DNA of 64,000 nucleotides, from assembly GCA_900554695.1 (NCBI GenBank), contig USHV01000005.1:38284-102283 (forward strand). Direction: 5' to 3'. This DNA is from an uncultured Prevotella sp. (GTDB taxonomy: Bacteria; Bacteroidota; Bacteroidia; Bacteroidales; Bacteroidaceae). This document shows, piece after piece, positions 44,435 to 54,047 of this stretch. The position numbers and the translations under genes are program-made. The notes beneath the pieces were generated by a model. It was not told the origin of the DNA, did no database searches, and saw only the letters and a list, made by a program, of their open reading frames with translations. Positions within the stretch are counted from its first letter, which is position 1. Each line of letters starts with the position of its first letter.

Positions 44435-44668
44435 CATAATATAAATTCCATATAATCGTCTGCGACGCCCCACGCCGTCCAGCCAAAGGCGCCGCCATAA
44501 TGTTTGCGGGTGCAAAGATACAAGAAAAACGGGATTTCGTTCGTCCGATTGCGTTTTTTCTTGTATTTTTGCTTCTTATAGACAGTGCGGCGACGTAGTG
44601 ACAGGCGGCAGGAAATGCCATCGACGCCACCGCCAAACGACAACAATAAACATAAAAAACAAAAAGAA

Positions 44669-45553
44669 ATGGACATAGACAACATTCTCGAGTTAAGCCT
44701 TTTCGGCATAACCGTGCGCGCGGTGCTGCGTTTCTGCATCAAGGCAGTGCTCATCTACATATTCGTAAGACTCGTGACGAGCCTCGTGAAATATTTCTTC
44801 AACCGCTCGCTGAAGAAGCAGGGACGCCTTGTGGCGCTCGACGAGACAAAGACGGGATTCATCCGCCAGATGGTGGTTGCGGCGGTATATATCATAGGTT
44901 GCGCGGCATTCCTGTCGCTCATACCGGGCATGGAGAAGATAAGCAGTTCAATACTTGCCAGTGCCGGAATCATGGCCATGGCCGTGGGTCTTGCCTCTCA
45001 GGAAGCGCTGTCGAACATAGTGGGCGGAATGTTCATCGTGTTCTCGCGTCCGTTCAAGGTGGGCGACTTCATAAAGGTGGATGACATAGTGGTCGGAACG
45101 GTGATGGAGATAACGCTGCGCCACACCGTAATACGCAACGCCGAGAACAGAATGATACTCATACCAAACAGCAAGATGAGCTCGAGTACCATTGTCAACT
45201 CGTCATACGGCGAGGAAGTGACGTGTGCCTTCGTGGAGGTGGGAGTTTCATACACCACAGACCTCGACTTCGCCATGGACGTGATGCGCGACGAGATAAT
45301 GCACCACCCCATGCTGACCGACCACCGCACCGAGAAGGAAAAGGAGGCCGGAGTGCCCGAGGTGATGATAAGAGTGATAAACCTCGGCGACTCTGCCATA
45401 ACGCTGAGGGCATGGGCATGGGCCGCCACGCCGAGCAACGCATTCGCAATGAAGTGTGACCTGCTGAAGTCGATAAAGGAACGGTTCGACAAGGAGAACA
45501 TCGAGATACCTTATCCTTACTTCAACCAGATTGTGATGAATCAGAAAGTCTGA
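44669..45553 (+). CDS. MscS-family mechanosensitive channel
   Basis: 294 residues from MDIDNILELSLFG (44669); an ORF extension of 28 codons upstream is polar and not conserved-looking. Three N-terminal hydrophobic helices are followed by the MscS core: the pore-lining helix with small residues (ASAGIMAMAVGLASQEALSNIVGG) and the beta domain (FKVGDFIKVDDIVVGTVMEITLRHTVIRN), then the alpha/beta C-terminal domain. It opens under membrane tension to release solutes during osmotic downshock. TATTTTTG at 44564-44571 is a possible -7 box. A strong terminator follows. Confidence 0.9.
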   Translation: MDIDNILELSLFGITVRAVLRFCIKAVLIYIFVRLVTSLVKYFFNRSLKKQGRLVALDETKTGFIRQMVVAAVYIIGCAAFLSLIPGMEKISSSILASAGIMAMAVGLASQEALSNIVGGMFIVFSRPFKVGDFIKVDDIVVGTVMEITLRHTVIRNAENRMILIPNSKMSSSTIVNSSYGEEVTCAFVEVGVSYTTDLDFAMDVMRDEIMHHPMLTDHRTEKEKEAGVPEVMIRVINLGDSAITLRAWAWAATPSNAFAMKCDLLKSIKERFDKENIEIPYPYFNQIVMNQKV

Positions 45554-45575
45554 ACCGACGGGCTGAAGAAGGTTG

Positions 45576-45618
45576 CGTGTTCCCGCTGCGTAAGGGCGTA
45601 GCGGGAACACGTTTTTTT
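45576..45618 (+). terminator. Terminator of the MscS gene
   Basis: CGTGTTCCCGCT (45576-45587) and AGCGGGAACACG (45600-45611) form a perfect 12-bp stem with a T7 tail. Confidence 0.92.
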
Positions 45619-45700
45619 GTGACACACGGCAAGTGCTGGTCTGCATTAAAGAGGCTCAAACACAACCCTTGACACGGAATGAAAGCACGGTATCGGGAAT

Positions 45701-46147
45701 TGCATAAATATACAAAACACGGACGGGTGATGAATATTTATTCATCGTCAACTTCACGAGAATCGAATATTTGCAAACAAAAGTGCATCCGGCCGCAAAT
45801 ACGCGAGTTTTGAGCACTTTGCGTAATCACTTATCAGTCAGCTGTTTACACAAAAACGGAAAATCATATCGCGCAGACGGGTTTGCGATAAAGCCCATTT
45901 CGGCATCCGAAAGAGCCCATTTCGCACCATGATATGCACCATTTCGGACTGCAATAAAGCCTGTTTCGCAAGCCAAAAGAGCCCATTTCGGAAAACAACT
46001 CTCAGAAAATCGGGTTGCAAAGACGTTTTTCCGACATCTCCGAAAGGATATTTTGCTCCGATAAAGCCCATTTCGCGGCTCATCGTTTTCTATTTCGCGA
46101 AAAAATTTTGTCAAGATTTTTTACTTTTCATTTTGCATAAATATGCA
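45701..46147 (+). repeat. Palindrome-bracketed 22-bp array, copy R5
   Basis: Units of exactly 22 bp start at 45894, 45916, 45938, 45960 and 45982; the forms are CCCATTTCGG-CATC-CGAAAGAG and ACCATTTCGG-ACTG-CAATAAAG. A further CCCATTTCGC copy at 46067 is out of phase by 3 bp. The element is bracketed by TGCATAAATATACA (45701), the perfect palindrome TGAATATTTATTCA (45731-45744) and TGCATAAATATGCA (46134-46147). It has the same A+T-rich tail as R4 (CAAGATTTTTTACTTT). It lies between the 3' ends of two convergent genes. Confidence 0.78.
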
Positions 46148-46232
46148 GGAATAGCGGTGATTAAGGCTTTTCCGGAAAAATCATTACATGCGCAGGAAGC
46201 GTACTCACCGACCCGCGGAATGAATACAAAAG

Positions 46233-46264
46233 TGCCCGACTGACGCATAAGAGCGCAGCCGGGC
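46233..46264 (-). terminator. Terminator of the 46.3-kb glutaminase-like gene
   Basis: TGCCCGACTG and CAGCCGGGCA form a stem with a bulge, followed on the minus strand by a short T-run (CTTTTG). It is 38 bp past the stop codon. Confidence 0.6.
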
Positions 46265-46302
46265 AACAATGTTATGCTATGGTGTATATTGCAGTATGAC
46301 AG

Positions 46303-49008
46303 CTATTCCACAATCACCTTTTTCACATCACCGTCCTGTTTCTTCACTATGTTCACTCCCTTTGCCGGCGAAGACAGTCTGACACCGTTCAGATTGTAGT
46401 ATGCCTCCGTTCCCGAAACATTGTCGGTGACAGTCTGCGAGATGCCTGTGGAAGGCACCTTGTTGCGGTCGAAGTTGTCCATGAGCACCTTCATCCAGTG
46501 TCCGCCTACAACCGAGCGCGCCTTGAATCCCACCATCGTGCCGGTCTTCGTGTTGTAGTAGTCGCTGATAGGCACGCGCGATGTCGTCTCGTTGATGTAC
46601 TTATAGAGCGGAGAAACAAAACTGAGGAAGTCGCTGTTGTCGGCAGCCATTGAAGCCGTCCACATTATCCAGTCGGTCTTTGATATGTCGGCGCGGCTGT
46701 CGAGCGGCAGTCCGTAGGTGTTCTGTTTTCTGGCATAATAATACATCTCACGCTTCATGGCGTTGTTGGGGAAGATATTCAGTCCCCAGAGCTTGTCCCA
46801 TACCATGTTGTACTTCTGGCTCCACGTGCCGCTCTTGTCGAGTGCCAGGCGGTAGTGGTCGCCGTCGCGGGCGTCAGCCTCCCATATCTCCGCCATCTCC
46901 TTTGCCTTTGCCATGTATTTGTCGGCGGTCTCTATGTCGCCCTTCATGCGCGCCATCTCAGAGAATCCGGCAATACCCATGATGGCCTTCACCGAGAGGT
47001 TGGCGTTGTGGGCGAGGTGACCCATGAAGTCGTCGGTGCAGAGCTGGTTCTCCGGATCCTGACCGTACTCCACGAGATAGTCGGTCCATAGCTTCACGGT
47101 GTCCCAATACTGGTCGGCGAAGTCGGTGTTGCCGTCGAGCATCGATATCATTGCGCAGAGCGTGATCATGTTTCCTGACTCCTCAAGAGGCATGTTTCCT
47201 GCAAAGCCACCGTCGGCATCGGGACTCGTAATCGAGTAGCGCTGACCGTTGGCGTGCGGATATATGCCGAGGTCGTGGGCTGCGAAGGGGAAGTTCCAAC
47301 GGTCGGAACGGCAGTACTCGAATATGCTTCGCATCATGGCCTTCTGCAGTTCGGGATTGTAGAGAAGGAAGAGCGGCGATTCAGGATAAGTGAGATCGAC
47401 AGTGTTTACGAATCCACCGGAGTTGTTTTCCTTTGAGAAGAAGTAGAGATTGCCGTTAGGACCTTCAAACAGTTTGTGGGCGGCGATGCAGTGACGGTAC
47501 GATCCGGAGAGTATCTCGGCGTATTTCTTGTTGCCAGAAGCCAGCGCATCGTCGTATATGCGTTTGTCGAGTTCGCGGCAGCGGGTCATTATGTCGGTGT
47601 AGTTGTCGCGCATTTCCTCGAACGCCTGATAGATGGTCTTGCCGTCGCGCGCCCAATATCCCTTGTAGCGCTGGTCCATATATACTATGTCCCAAACCTC
47701 ATCATAGCCTATCATAGCGAAGTTTGAGCCGGTCTTTATCTTGCCGAAGTCATAGGTGAAGGCGAGGGTAGGATTCTTCGACTGCCTTGAACTGGTTACC
47801 GTAACCTTAGTGCGCGGCAGCTTGCCTTCGTTGGCGAACACGCTCTCCACCTCGAGCGTGGAGGCCAGGCTCACCGTTCCGTTGATCTCAGGCAGATAAA
47901 CAAAGCCCCAGTCTATGCAGATACCGTCAGAGCCTTTGCCCAGAACAGGCTGATCGGTGGTTCCGGAACAGAGATACTTTATGCCGTTCTCCGACTTCAC
48001 CCACGACATTGTAGCCTGGTCGGATGTGTTTACGGCAAGCTCGGGAGAGGTAGCAAGATAGAACTGAACGTCGTGTTCCTTGTCGTCGTTGGAGCGCACC
48101 TGATAAGAGATGTAGTTGATAGGAGTGGACAGCAGGTCGAGGTCGTCGATGAGCATCGGGGCAGTGAACACTACGTCGAGCATCACCGGACCGCACTCAA
48201 ACGTGTAGTAGGTGTTTGTGGCAAGCACATCTACCGACTTCTGCACGGCTTTCTTTATGTCTGCATTCTCGGTCTTTGAGTTCACGTACAGGCCATAATC
48301 AAGATAGGCTCCGCCAGTTGTGTTGTGGCAATGGGCGGCTATCACGTTCTCGCCTTCCTTCAGATAGCTTTTCATTGCGTCCGTAAGATGGGCTGTCTCG
48401 CCCTGAAGCCACGTCTCACCCGTGCTTACCACACAGTGGCCATTGACATAAAGCTCGAACACATCGTCGTGAGAATATATCACATAGAGATCTTTTGCTA
48501 TGTCCTCGGCAGTGAGATTAACCGTGCGGCGTACGTACATGTCGCTGTTGGTCTGCTCCCACGATGTGTTGACATTGGGATATTCGTTTGGCGAGCCGAA
48601 CGCGCCCTTCTTGGTTTCCCAGCCGCTGTCGTCGAAATCGGGCTCTGTCCATGCCGTTCCGCTTTGGCGTGTGGTGGTGGCTTTTGCCTCCCATGTCTCC
48701 TCGTTTGCCATTGGCAGGAGTGTCTCGTCGAGCACATACTCGCGCTCAACTCCCATGAAACGGTATGTCACTCCGTCCACGCGGAGCATTCCGTCGATGG
48801 GTTTCTCGGCATTGGTCCAGTGGCGTGTGCTGCCGGCATTGAGCTCGTCGTATGGCGACCAGAACGAAACGTATGGGTCGTTTACGAATATCGGCACCGA
48901 CGGAAGGCGCAGGTCTGTAGCCTTGTACGGTTCGAAAAACTCCGGAGACTGTGCCCCGGCAGACAATGCTACGGCAAGAGTAGCCGCAAGTGTCATGATT
49001 TTCTTCAT
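46303..49008 (-). CDS. Secreted glutaminase A-like protein with C-terminal sorting-type tail
   Basis: 901 residues with a signal peptide (ALSAGAQ). The opening FEPYKATDLRLPSVPIFVNDPYVSFWSP is the DUF4964 start of the glutaminase A (GtaA) family. An inserted galactose-binding-like domain (about 105-240) precedes DUF5127, and the alpha-helical DUF4965/DUF1793 part contains CAAHKLFEGPNGNLYFFSKEN, LPLEESGNM and MWDKLWGL-like segments. Family members were named for glutaminase activity, but many sit in glycan-degradation loci. The real substrate here is open. The tail GVRLSSPAKGVNIVKKQDGD followed by VKKVIVE fits type IX-like export. It is paralogous to the N-terminal two thirds of the next gene. 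Confidence 0.85.
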   Translation of the reverse strand: MKKIMTLAATLAVALSAGAQSPEFFEPYKATDLRLPSVPIFVNDPYVSFWSPYDELNAGSTRHWTNAEKPIDGMLRVDGVTYRFMGVEREYVLDETLLPMANEETWEAKATTTRQSGTAWTEPDFDDSGWETKKGAFGSPNEYPNVNTSWEQTNSDMYVRRTVNLTAEDIAKDLYVIYSHDDVFELYVNGHCVVSTGETWLQGETAHLTDAMKSYLKEGENVIAAHCHNTTGGAYLDYGLYVNSKTENADIKKAVQKSVDVLATNTYYTFECGPVMLDVVFTAPMLIDDLDLLSTPINYISYQVRSNDDKEHDVQFYLATSPELAVNTSDQATMSWVKSENGIKYLCSGTTDQPVLGKGSDGICIDWGFVYLPEINGTVSLASTLEVESVFANEGKLPRTKVTVTSSRQSKNPTLAFTYDFGKIKTGSNFAMIGYDEVWDIVYMDQRYKGYWARDGKTIYQAFEEMRDNYTDIMTRCRELDKRIYDDALASGNKKYAEILSGSYRHCIAAHKLFEGPNGNLYFFSKENNSGGFVNTVDLTYPESPLFLLYNPELQKAMMRSIFEYCRSDRWNFPFAAHDLGIYPHANGQRYSITSPDADGGFAGNMPLEESGNMITLCAMISMLDGNTDFADQYWDTVKLWTDYLVEYGQDPENQLCTDDFMGHLAHNANLSVKAIMGIAGFSEMARMKGDIETADKYMAKAKEMAEIWEADARDGDHYRLALDKSGTWSQKYNMVWDKLWGLNIFPNNAMKREMYYYARKQNTYGLPLDSRADISKTDWIMWTASMAADNSDFLSFVSPLYKYINETTSRVPISDYYNTKTGTMVGFKARSVVGGHWMKVLMDNFDRNKVPSTGISQTVTDNVSGTEAYYNLNGVRLSSPAKGVNIVKKQDGDVKKVIVE

Positions 49009-49069
49009 AGAATAAATGTAGGTTTTATATGTGTGATTGTTAATGATATGCCTCTCTTAAAACATAAAA

Positions 49070-49105
49070 GCCATCCGGTTTCAATCTATCATGAAACCGG
49101 ACGGC
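49070..49105 (-). terminator. Terminator between the two glutaminase-like genes
   Basis: GCCATCCGGTTTCA (49070-49083) and TGAAACCGGACGGC (49092-49105) form a 14-bp stem with one mismatch, followed on the minus strand by TTTTATGTTTT. It separates the transcripts of the two paralogues. Confidence 0.85.
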
Positions 49106-49124
49106 CTAAGTCTTAAATTCAGGA

Positions 49125-52100
49125 TTATTTCACGATGACTTTCTTCACCGTTCCGTCAGAATATTTCACTATGTTAATTCCCTTACTGTTCTTGCTGACT
49201 CTCTGTCCGCCGGCGTTGTAACGGCCAAGCTCTACGGCCGGTCCGTCCTGGTTGCCCACGCTCTCTATGCCCGTAGAAGGATCGAGAACGGACGAGAGTT
49301 TTTCGTTGGCGGCCTTCACCTTGTCGGCATCCACCTTGAGCAGTTTGCGGTCGTAGGTCATCAGTCCGTTCATTTCTGTCTCGACGTCGGTTATCTGTGT
49401 ATATACGGCAGCCGAGAAATCTTTGGCTGTTTCCGACTTTGCGAGAGTGGCGACACGGCCAGCCAGCGTCACATAAGCGTCGGTTAGCTCTTCGCTGTCG
49501 GTGTATCCCGTGGAGGTGAAGTCAGGATCCCAGCGATAGCCTTCGACGTTGTATTTCAGTCCTCCGTACTCACCGAGGACAGTCGGACGGGTGGTATCGT
49601 AGAGATAAACGGATGGTTCGATGTTATAATCGTGCAGGTCGAGCAGGTCGCCCACTCCCTCATGATGGTTTCCTCCACTGGCTGCGTCTATCAGACGAGT
49701 ATCGTCCTGTGCCCTCGTTGTAGATACTACAGAAGCTGTTGTGAACTGTCCCCAAGCCTCGTTGAACGGAGTCCACACAACGATTGAAGGATTGGAATAG
49801 TGCTGACTGATTATTTCGTTCCACTCTCTGATGAAGTTTATGCGGACGCTTGTCGACGGACGGCCGTCGGTTCCGGTGTACCATGTACTGCCGTTCCAGT
49901 TTTCGTAGTTCTTGCCGACGGCAGGCATATCCTGCCATACGAGCATGCCGAGACGATCGCAATGGTAATACCAGCGTGCCGGTTCAACCTTCATGTGCTT
50001 GCGTATCATGTTGTAGCCGAGACTCTTTGCCGTCTCTATGTCGTAGCTGAGGGCTTCGTCTGTCGGTGCTGTGTAAAGACCGTCGGGCCAATAACCCTGG
50101 TCAAGCACTCCGTTCTGGAAGAAATCCTTGTTGTTAAGCTGCATGCGCCATACGCCGTTCTTATCCTGTGCCACAGAGATCTTGCGCAGTGCCGCGTAGC
50201 TTTCCACGCGGTCGGTCTCCTCACCGTCGCATGTAAGGGTGAGCTGCATGTCGTAGAGATGAGGCGACTGCGGGCTCCACAGCTTAGGATTGGCAACACT
50301 CAGTTCGATGTCTGAGCCCGGAGCGCCCTCGCCCGTTGCCACTGTCTCGTCGCCATCCTTCAGCGTAACCTTAACAACGGCATTGCTTCCGCTCACGCCC
50401 TCAGCCGTGGCGTTGACCACGAAGCGGCTATTGTCAACATCGGGAGTGGTGGCAACGTTTGATATATATTCGCTGTTTACCGGCTCGAGCCATACTGTCT
50501 GCCAGATGCCTGACACCGGAGTGTACCATATATCGCCGTTGCCTGCCGCATTCTTGCGCTGCTTTCCGACCGGCTGAGACGTCTCGTCGGTGGTATCTAT
50601 TACCTTAACCGTGAGCACGTTTGTGCCTTCCGGCGACAGATAGTCGGTAATATCGGCACTGAACGCCGTGCTTCCGCCGGTGTGAGACACTGCGTCGTGA
50701 CCATTGACATACACGGTAGCACTATAGTCGCACGCACCGAAATTGATCAGTACACGCTTTCCGTTCCACTCCTGCGGTACGGTGAACTCACGCTTATACC
50801 ACAGAGCGTTGCTCTCGCTCATAGGCTGCATGACGCCCGAAAGACTCGACTCGAGAGCGAACGGCACAAGAATCTTGCCGTCATACATCGTAGGCTCGCT
50901 GTTTGATGTGGATACATTGAAGCCGTAGTCCCACAAACCGTTGAGGTTCATCCATTCGGAACGTTCCATGAGCGGACGCGGATATTCGGGCAATACATTG
51001 TCAACAGACACCTCGTCGGCCCATTTTGTCTTTATCTTATCGCCTGCCGGAGCCCAATCCTTTTCAGGAGCCTGCACCGTGCCTATCTTGTCCATGAGCA
51101 CCTTCATCCAGTGTCCGCCGATAACGGAACGGGCCCTGAATCCGGTCATGTCGGCTGAAGTGGTCCAATACCAGTCGCTTATAGGTACACGCGACTTGGT
51201 CTCATCGATGTATTTATAAACGAGATCGGAGAACTTGAGGAAGGTTTCCTTGTCGGGAGACATTGATGCCGTCCACATTATCCAGTCGCTCTTGGTGTAT
51301 GCCTCGCGACTGTCGAGAGGCAGACCGTAGGTGTTCTGTTTGGTGAGATAATACTGAATCTCGCGCTCTGCGGCGTTGTTGGGGAAGATGTGTATGTTCC
51401 ACAGCTTGTCCCAAACCATGTTGTACTTCTGGCTCCAGGTGTTGGCGCGGTCGAAAGCAAGACGATAATGGTCGCCCTCTCTTGCCATCGACTCCCACGT
51501 ACGTGCCATTTCCTTGGCCTTGTTCATGTATTTGTCGGCTGTCTCTACGTCGCCTCTCATGCGTGCCATCTCAGCATATCCGGCCACACCCATTATGGCT
51601 TTCACCGAGAGATTGGCGTTGTGGGCCCAGTGACCCGCGAAGTCGTCGGTGCAGAGCTGGTTCTCCGGATCCTGACCGTTCTCAACAAGATAGTCGGCCC
51701 AGGTGGTTATGATGTCCCAATATTTCTCGACATACTCGGTGCTGTTCTCGAGCTTGCATATCATTGCAGCCAGAGTGATCATATTGCCCGACTCCTCCAG
51801 AGGCATGTCGCCACCGTAAACCTGTCCGTTGGCAATAGGATATGTGCCGAGGTCGTGGGCAGCGAAAGGCTTGGTCCAGCGGCCTGTGTAGCTATATTCG
51901 AAGATACTTGTCATCATACCTTTCTGCAGTTCGGAATTGTAGAGCAGGAAGAGCGGAGCCGACGGATAGGTGAGATCGACGGTGTTCACGCATCCGTTGG
52001 AGTTGTTCTCCTTCGAGAAGAAGAGCAGGTGGCCCTCGTTATCCTCGAAAAGCTTGTGAGCTGCGATGACATGACGGTATGAGCCGGAGAGAATCTCGGC

Positions 52101-53585
52101 ATACTTTGCGTTACCGGCAGCCAGTCCGTCGTCATATATACGCTTGTCGAGAGCACGGCAGCGGGTCATTATGTCGGTGTAATTGTCGCGCATCTCGGCG
52201 ATGGCCTGCTGTATGGTCTTGCCGTTGCGTGCCCAGTAGCCTTTGTATTTCTGGTTCATGTAGATGATGTCATACACCTCGTCGTAGGCCAGCATGGCGA
52301 AGCTCGACGCCGTGGTGACGCTTCCGAAGTCGTGCATATAAGACATGGACGGCATCGTAGATTCGCTGCTGCTGGTTGCGCTGACCTTACTGTTCGGCAG
52401 TTCTCCGGTAGTAGCGAACACATCCTCAGCCGTATATCCGGTGGAGAGAGACACCTCTCCGTTGACGTCAGGCAGATAAAGATAGCCCCAGTCTATGCAG
52501 ATAAGGTCGCCGCTCTTCTTAAGCTGCGGCTGCTCCACGCTTCCGGCTCTGAGATATTTATAGCCATAATCGGACGATCCGTATGATGAATACGTGCGCT
52601 GCGAGTTCTCATTCACCGTCAGCTCCGGAGTAGTGGAGAGATAGAACTGCACGTCGTGGCTTGCACCATCGTTGGAACGCACCTGATAGGAAATGTAGTT
52701 CACAGGTGTTGACAGGAGGTCAAGGTCGTCGATGAGCATCGGAGCGGTGAACACGAGATCCAGGTCCACAGGTCCGCAATTGAATGTATAATATGTGTTC
52801 GTGGCAAGGACATCCACCGAAGTCTGCTTGGCTACTTCGATGTCGGCGCCCTCAGTCTTGGTGTTGCGATAGAGTCCGTAGTCTATGAGCGCGCCGCCGG
52901 TGGTGTTGTGGCAGTGTGCGGCGATGACATTGTCGCCCTCCTTTAGCAGCGCTTTCTGCGATGCCGAGAGATGCAGGGTCTCACCCTGAAGCCATGTCTC
53001 GCCCGTCGAGATGACCTGTGTGCCGTTGATGTACAGCTCGAACACATCGTCGTGTGAATAAACAATATAGAGATCATCGTCCAGGTCGTCGGCAGTCAGA
53101 TTGACGGTACGTCTGACATACACATCGGTGTTCTCAACATCCCAGTTTGTATATACGTTAGGATATTCGTCGGCAGAACCTATCGCACCCTGTTCAGTGC
53201 CCCATGAAGAATCGTCGAAATCGGGCGAAGCCCATCCGTCGCCGGGATTCGTGCGGCTGGTCTTGGCAGTCCACGCACCTTCATCGGCCATAGGAAGAAT
53301 GGAGTTGAGTATATAGGGCTTCTCAACACCCATAAAACGATAAGTCTTGCCGTCCACCCTCAGCAGTCCGTCTATGGCTTTCTGGGCGTTCGTCCAATGG
53401 CGTGTGGAACCGTCCGTGAGCTTGTCGTAAGGCGACCAAATGGAAAAATAGGGGTCGTTCACCACAAGAGGTACTGACGGTAAACGCAAATCGACGCTCT
53501 TGTACGGCTCGAAGAACTCCGCCGTTTGCGCACTGACAGTCATTGCTGCGATGGCAACAACAATAGAAGTAAATATTCGTTTCAT
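49125..53585 (-). CDS. Glutaminase A-like domain fused to a GH2 glycoside hydrolase, secreted
   Basis: 1486 residues from MKRIFTSIVVAIAAM (53585); the longer ORF starts at its promoter and is rejected. Residues ~25-870 repeat the architecture of the 46.3-kb protein (DUF4964, galactose-binding-like insert, DUF5127, DUF4965/DUF1793) with high similarity. From about 890 a GH2 enzyme follows: sugar-binding domain (RPLMERSEWMNLNGLWDYGF), immunoglobulin-like domain and a TIM barrel with acid/base E1276 in TPFNEAWGQF and nucleophile E1339 in VLGEYGGL. The tail GQRVSKNSKGINIVKYSDGT followed by VKKVIVK is of the same sorting type. Two catalytic units in one exported chain suggest joint attack on a glycoconjugate, but this is inference. 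Confidence 0.88.
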   Translation of the reverse strand: MKRIFTSIVVAIAAMTVSAQTAEFFEPYKSVDLRLPSVPLVVNDPYFSIWSPYDKLTDGSTRHWTNAQKAIDGLLRVDGKTYRFMGVEKPYILNSILPMADEGAWTAKTSRTNPGDGWASPDFDDSSWGTEQGAIGSADEYPNVYTNWDVENTDVYVRRTVNLTADDLDDDLYIVYSHDDVFELYINGTQVISTGETWLQGETLHLSASQKALLKEGDNVIAAHCHNTTGGALIDYGLYRNTKTEGADIEVAKQTSVDVLATNTYYTFNCGPVDLDLVFTAPMLIDDLDLLSTPVNYISYQVRSNDGASHDVQFYLSTTPELTVNENSQRTYSSYGSSDYGYKYLRAGSVEQPQLKKSGDLICIDWGYLYLPDVNGEVSLSTGYTAEDVFATTGELPNSKVSATSSSESTMPSMSYMHDFGSVTTASSFAMLAYDEVYDIIYMNQKYKGYWARNGKTIQQAIAEMRDNYTDIMTRCRALDKRIYDDGLAAGNAKYAEILSGSYRHVIAAHKLFEDNEGHLLFFSKENNSNGCVNTVDLTYPSAPLFLLYNSELQKGMMTSIFEYSYTGRWTKPFAAHDLGTYPIANGQVYGGDMPLEESGNMITLAAMICKLENSTEYVEKYWDIITTWADYLVENGQDPENQLCTDDFAGHWAHNANLSVKAIMGVAGYAEMARMRGDVETADKYMNKAKEMARTWESMAREGDHYRLAFDRANTWSQKYNMVWDKLWNIHIFPNNAAEREIQYYLTKQNTYGLPLDSREAYTKSDWIMWTASMSPDKETFLKFSDLVYKYIDETKSRVPISDWYWTTSADMTGFRARSVIGGHWMKVLMDKIGTVQAPEKDWAPAGDKIKTKWADEVSVDNVLPEYPRPLMERSEWMNLNGLWDYGFNVSTSNSEPTMYDGKILVPFALESSLSGVMQPMSESNALWYKREFTVPQEWNGKRVLINFGACDYSATVYVNGHDAVSHTGGSTAFSADITDYLSPEGTNVLTVKVIDTTDETSQPVGKQRKNAAGNGDIWYTPVSGIWQTVWLEPVNSEYISNVATTPDVDNSRFVVNATAEGVSGSNAVVKVTLKDGDETVATGEGAPGSDIELSVANPKLWSPQSPHLYDMQLTLTCDGEETDRVESYAALRKISVAQDKNGVWRMQLNNKDFFQNGVLDQGYWPDGLYTAPTDEALSYDIETAKSLGYNMIRKHMKVEPARWYYHCDRLGMLVWQDMPAVGKNYENWNGSTWYTGTDGRPSTSVRINFIREWNEIISQHYSNPSIVVWTPFNEAWGQFTTASVVSTTRAQDDTRLIDAASGGNHHEGVGDLLDLHDYNIEPSVYLYDTTRPTVLGEYGGLKYNVEGYRWDPDFTSTGYTDSEELTDAYVTLAGRVATLAKSETAKDFSAAVYTQITDVETEMNGLMTYDRKLLKVDADKVKAANEKLSSVLDPSTGIESVGNQDGPAVELGRYNAGGQRVSKNSKGINIVKYSDGTVKKVIVK

Positions 53586-53657
53586 TCGGTTTAAAGTGTT
53601 AGTTATAATCTGATTATATATTAGCAATAGAATAAACAAGGTTAGGAAAATATATTG

Positions 53658-53687
53658 CAAATATATAGGTTTGGCAGGACAATGCAA
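53658..53687 (-). promoter_or_regulatory. Promoter of the glutaminase-GH2 gene
   Basis: On the minus strand TTG (53685-53687), a 19-bp spacer and TATATTTG (53658-53665). The leader to the start at 53585 is about 65 nt. Its position rules out an upstream start at 53687. Confidence 0.7.
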
Positions 53688-54047
53688 ACAATAATTAGTT
53701 AAAAAAGCAGAATGGGGATTATTATGATTGCTTTGTGATACAAAAGGTTATAAATATGCAATGTCAAGGAAGACGTTGCCGAAGACAGGAATGTACCCGG
53801 TATCCGAAAGAACGGCACGGAGGGGATGAATCGTTTATGAAAAGGCAAAATGAAAGTTCATGGCTATGATATGGATGAAAGAACGAGACGAATATTCATA
53901 ACGGAACGGATGAAGAAGAGACGGGCACACAACCGGACGGACATAAGCGTGCAGGCAGATGTCGAAAGGCTGTTTATGACGTCACGAAACGGTGCATAGG
54001 GATGTACATAAAAATACGTTTTGAAAAATAAAACGGTAGGTTTCGAT

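Noticed and set aside
45827..46114. ORFs of 95 and 81 codons through repeat R5
   Set aside because: They cross the 22-bp array and have no recognisable domain; open frames are a by-product of the repeat sequence.
53585..53687. Upstream start of the glutaminase-GH2 gene giving an extra 34 residues with a hydrophobic stretch
   Set aside because: The TTG-N19-TATATTTG promoter lies at 53658-53687, so a transcript cannot include this start, and MKRIFTSIVVAIAAM is itself a normal signal peptide.
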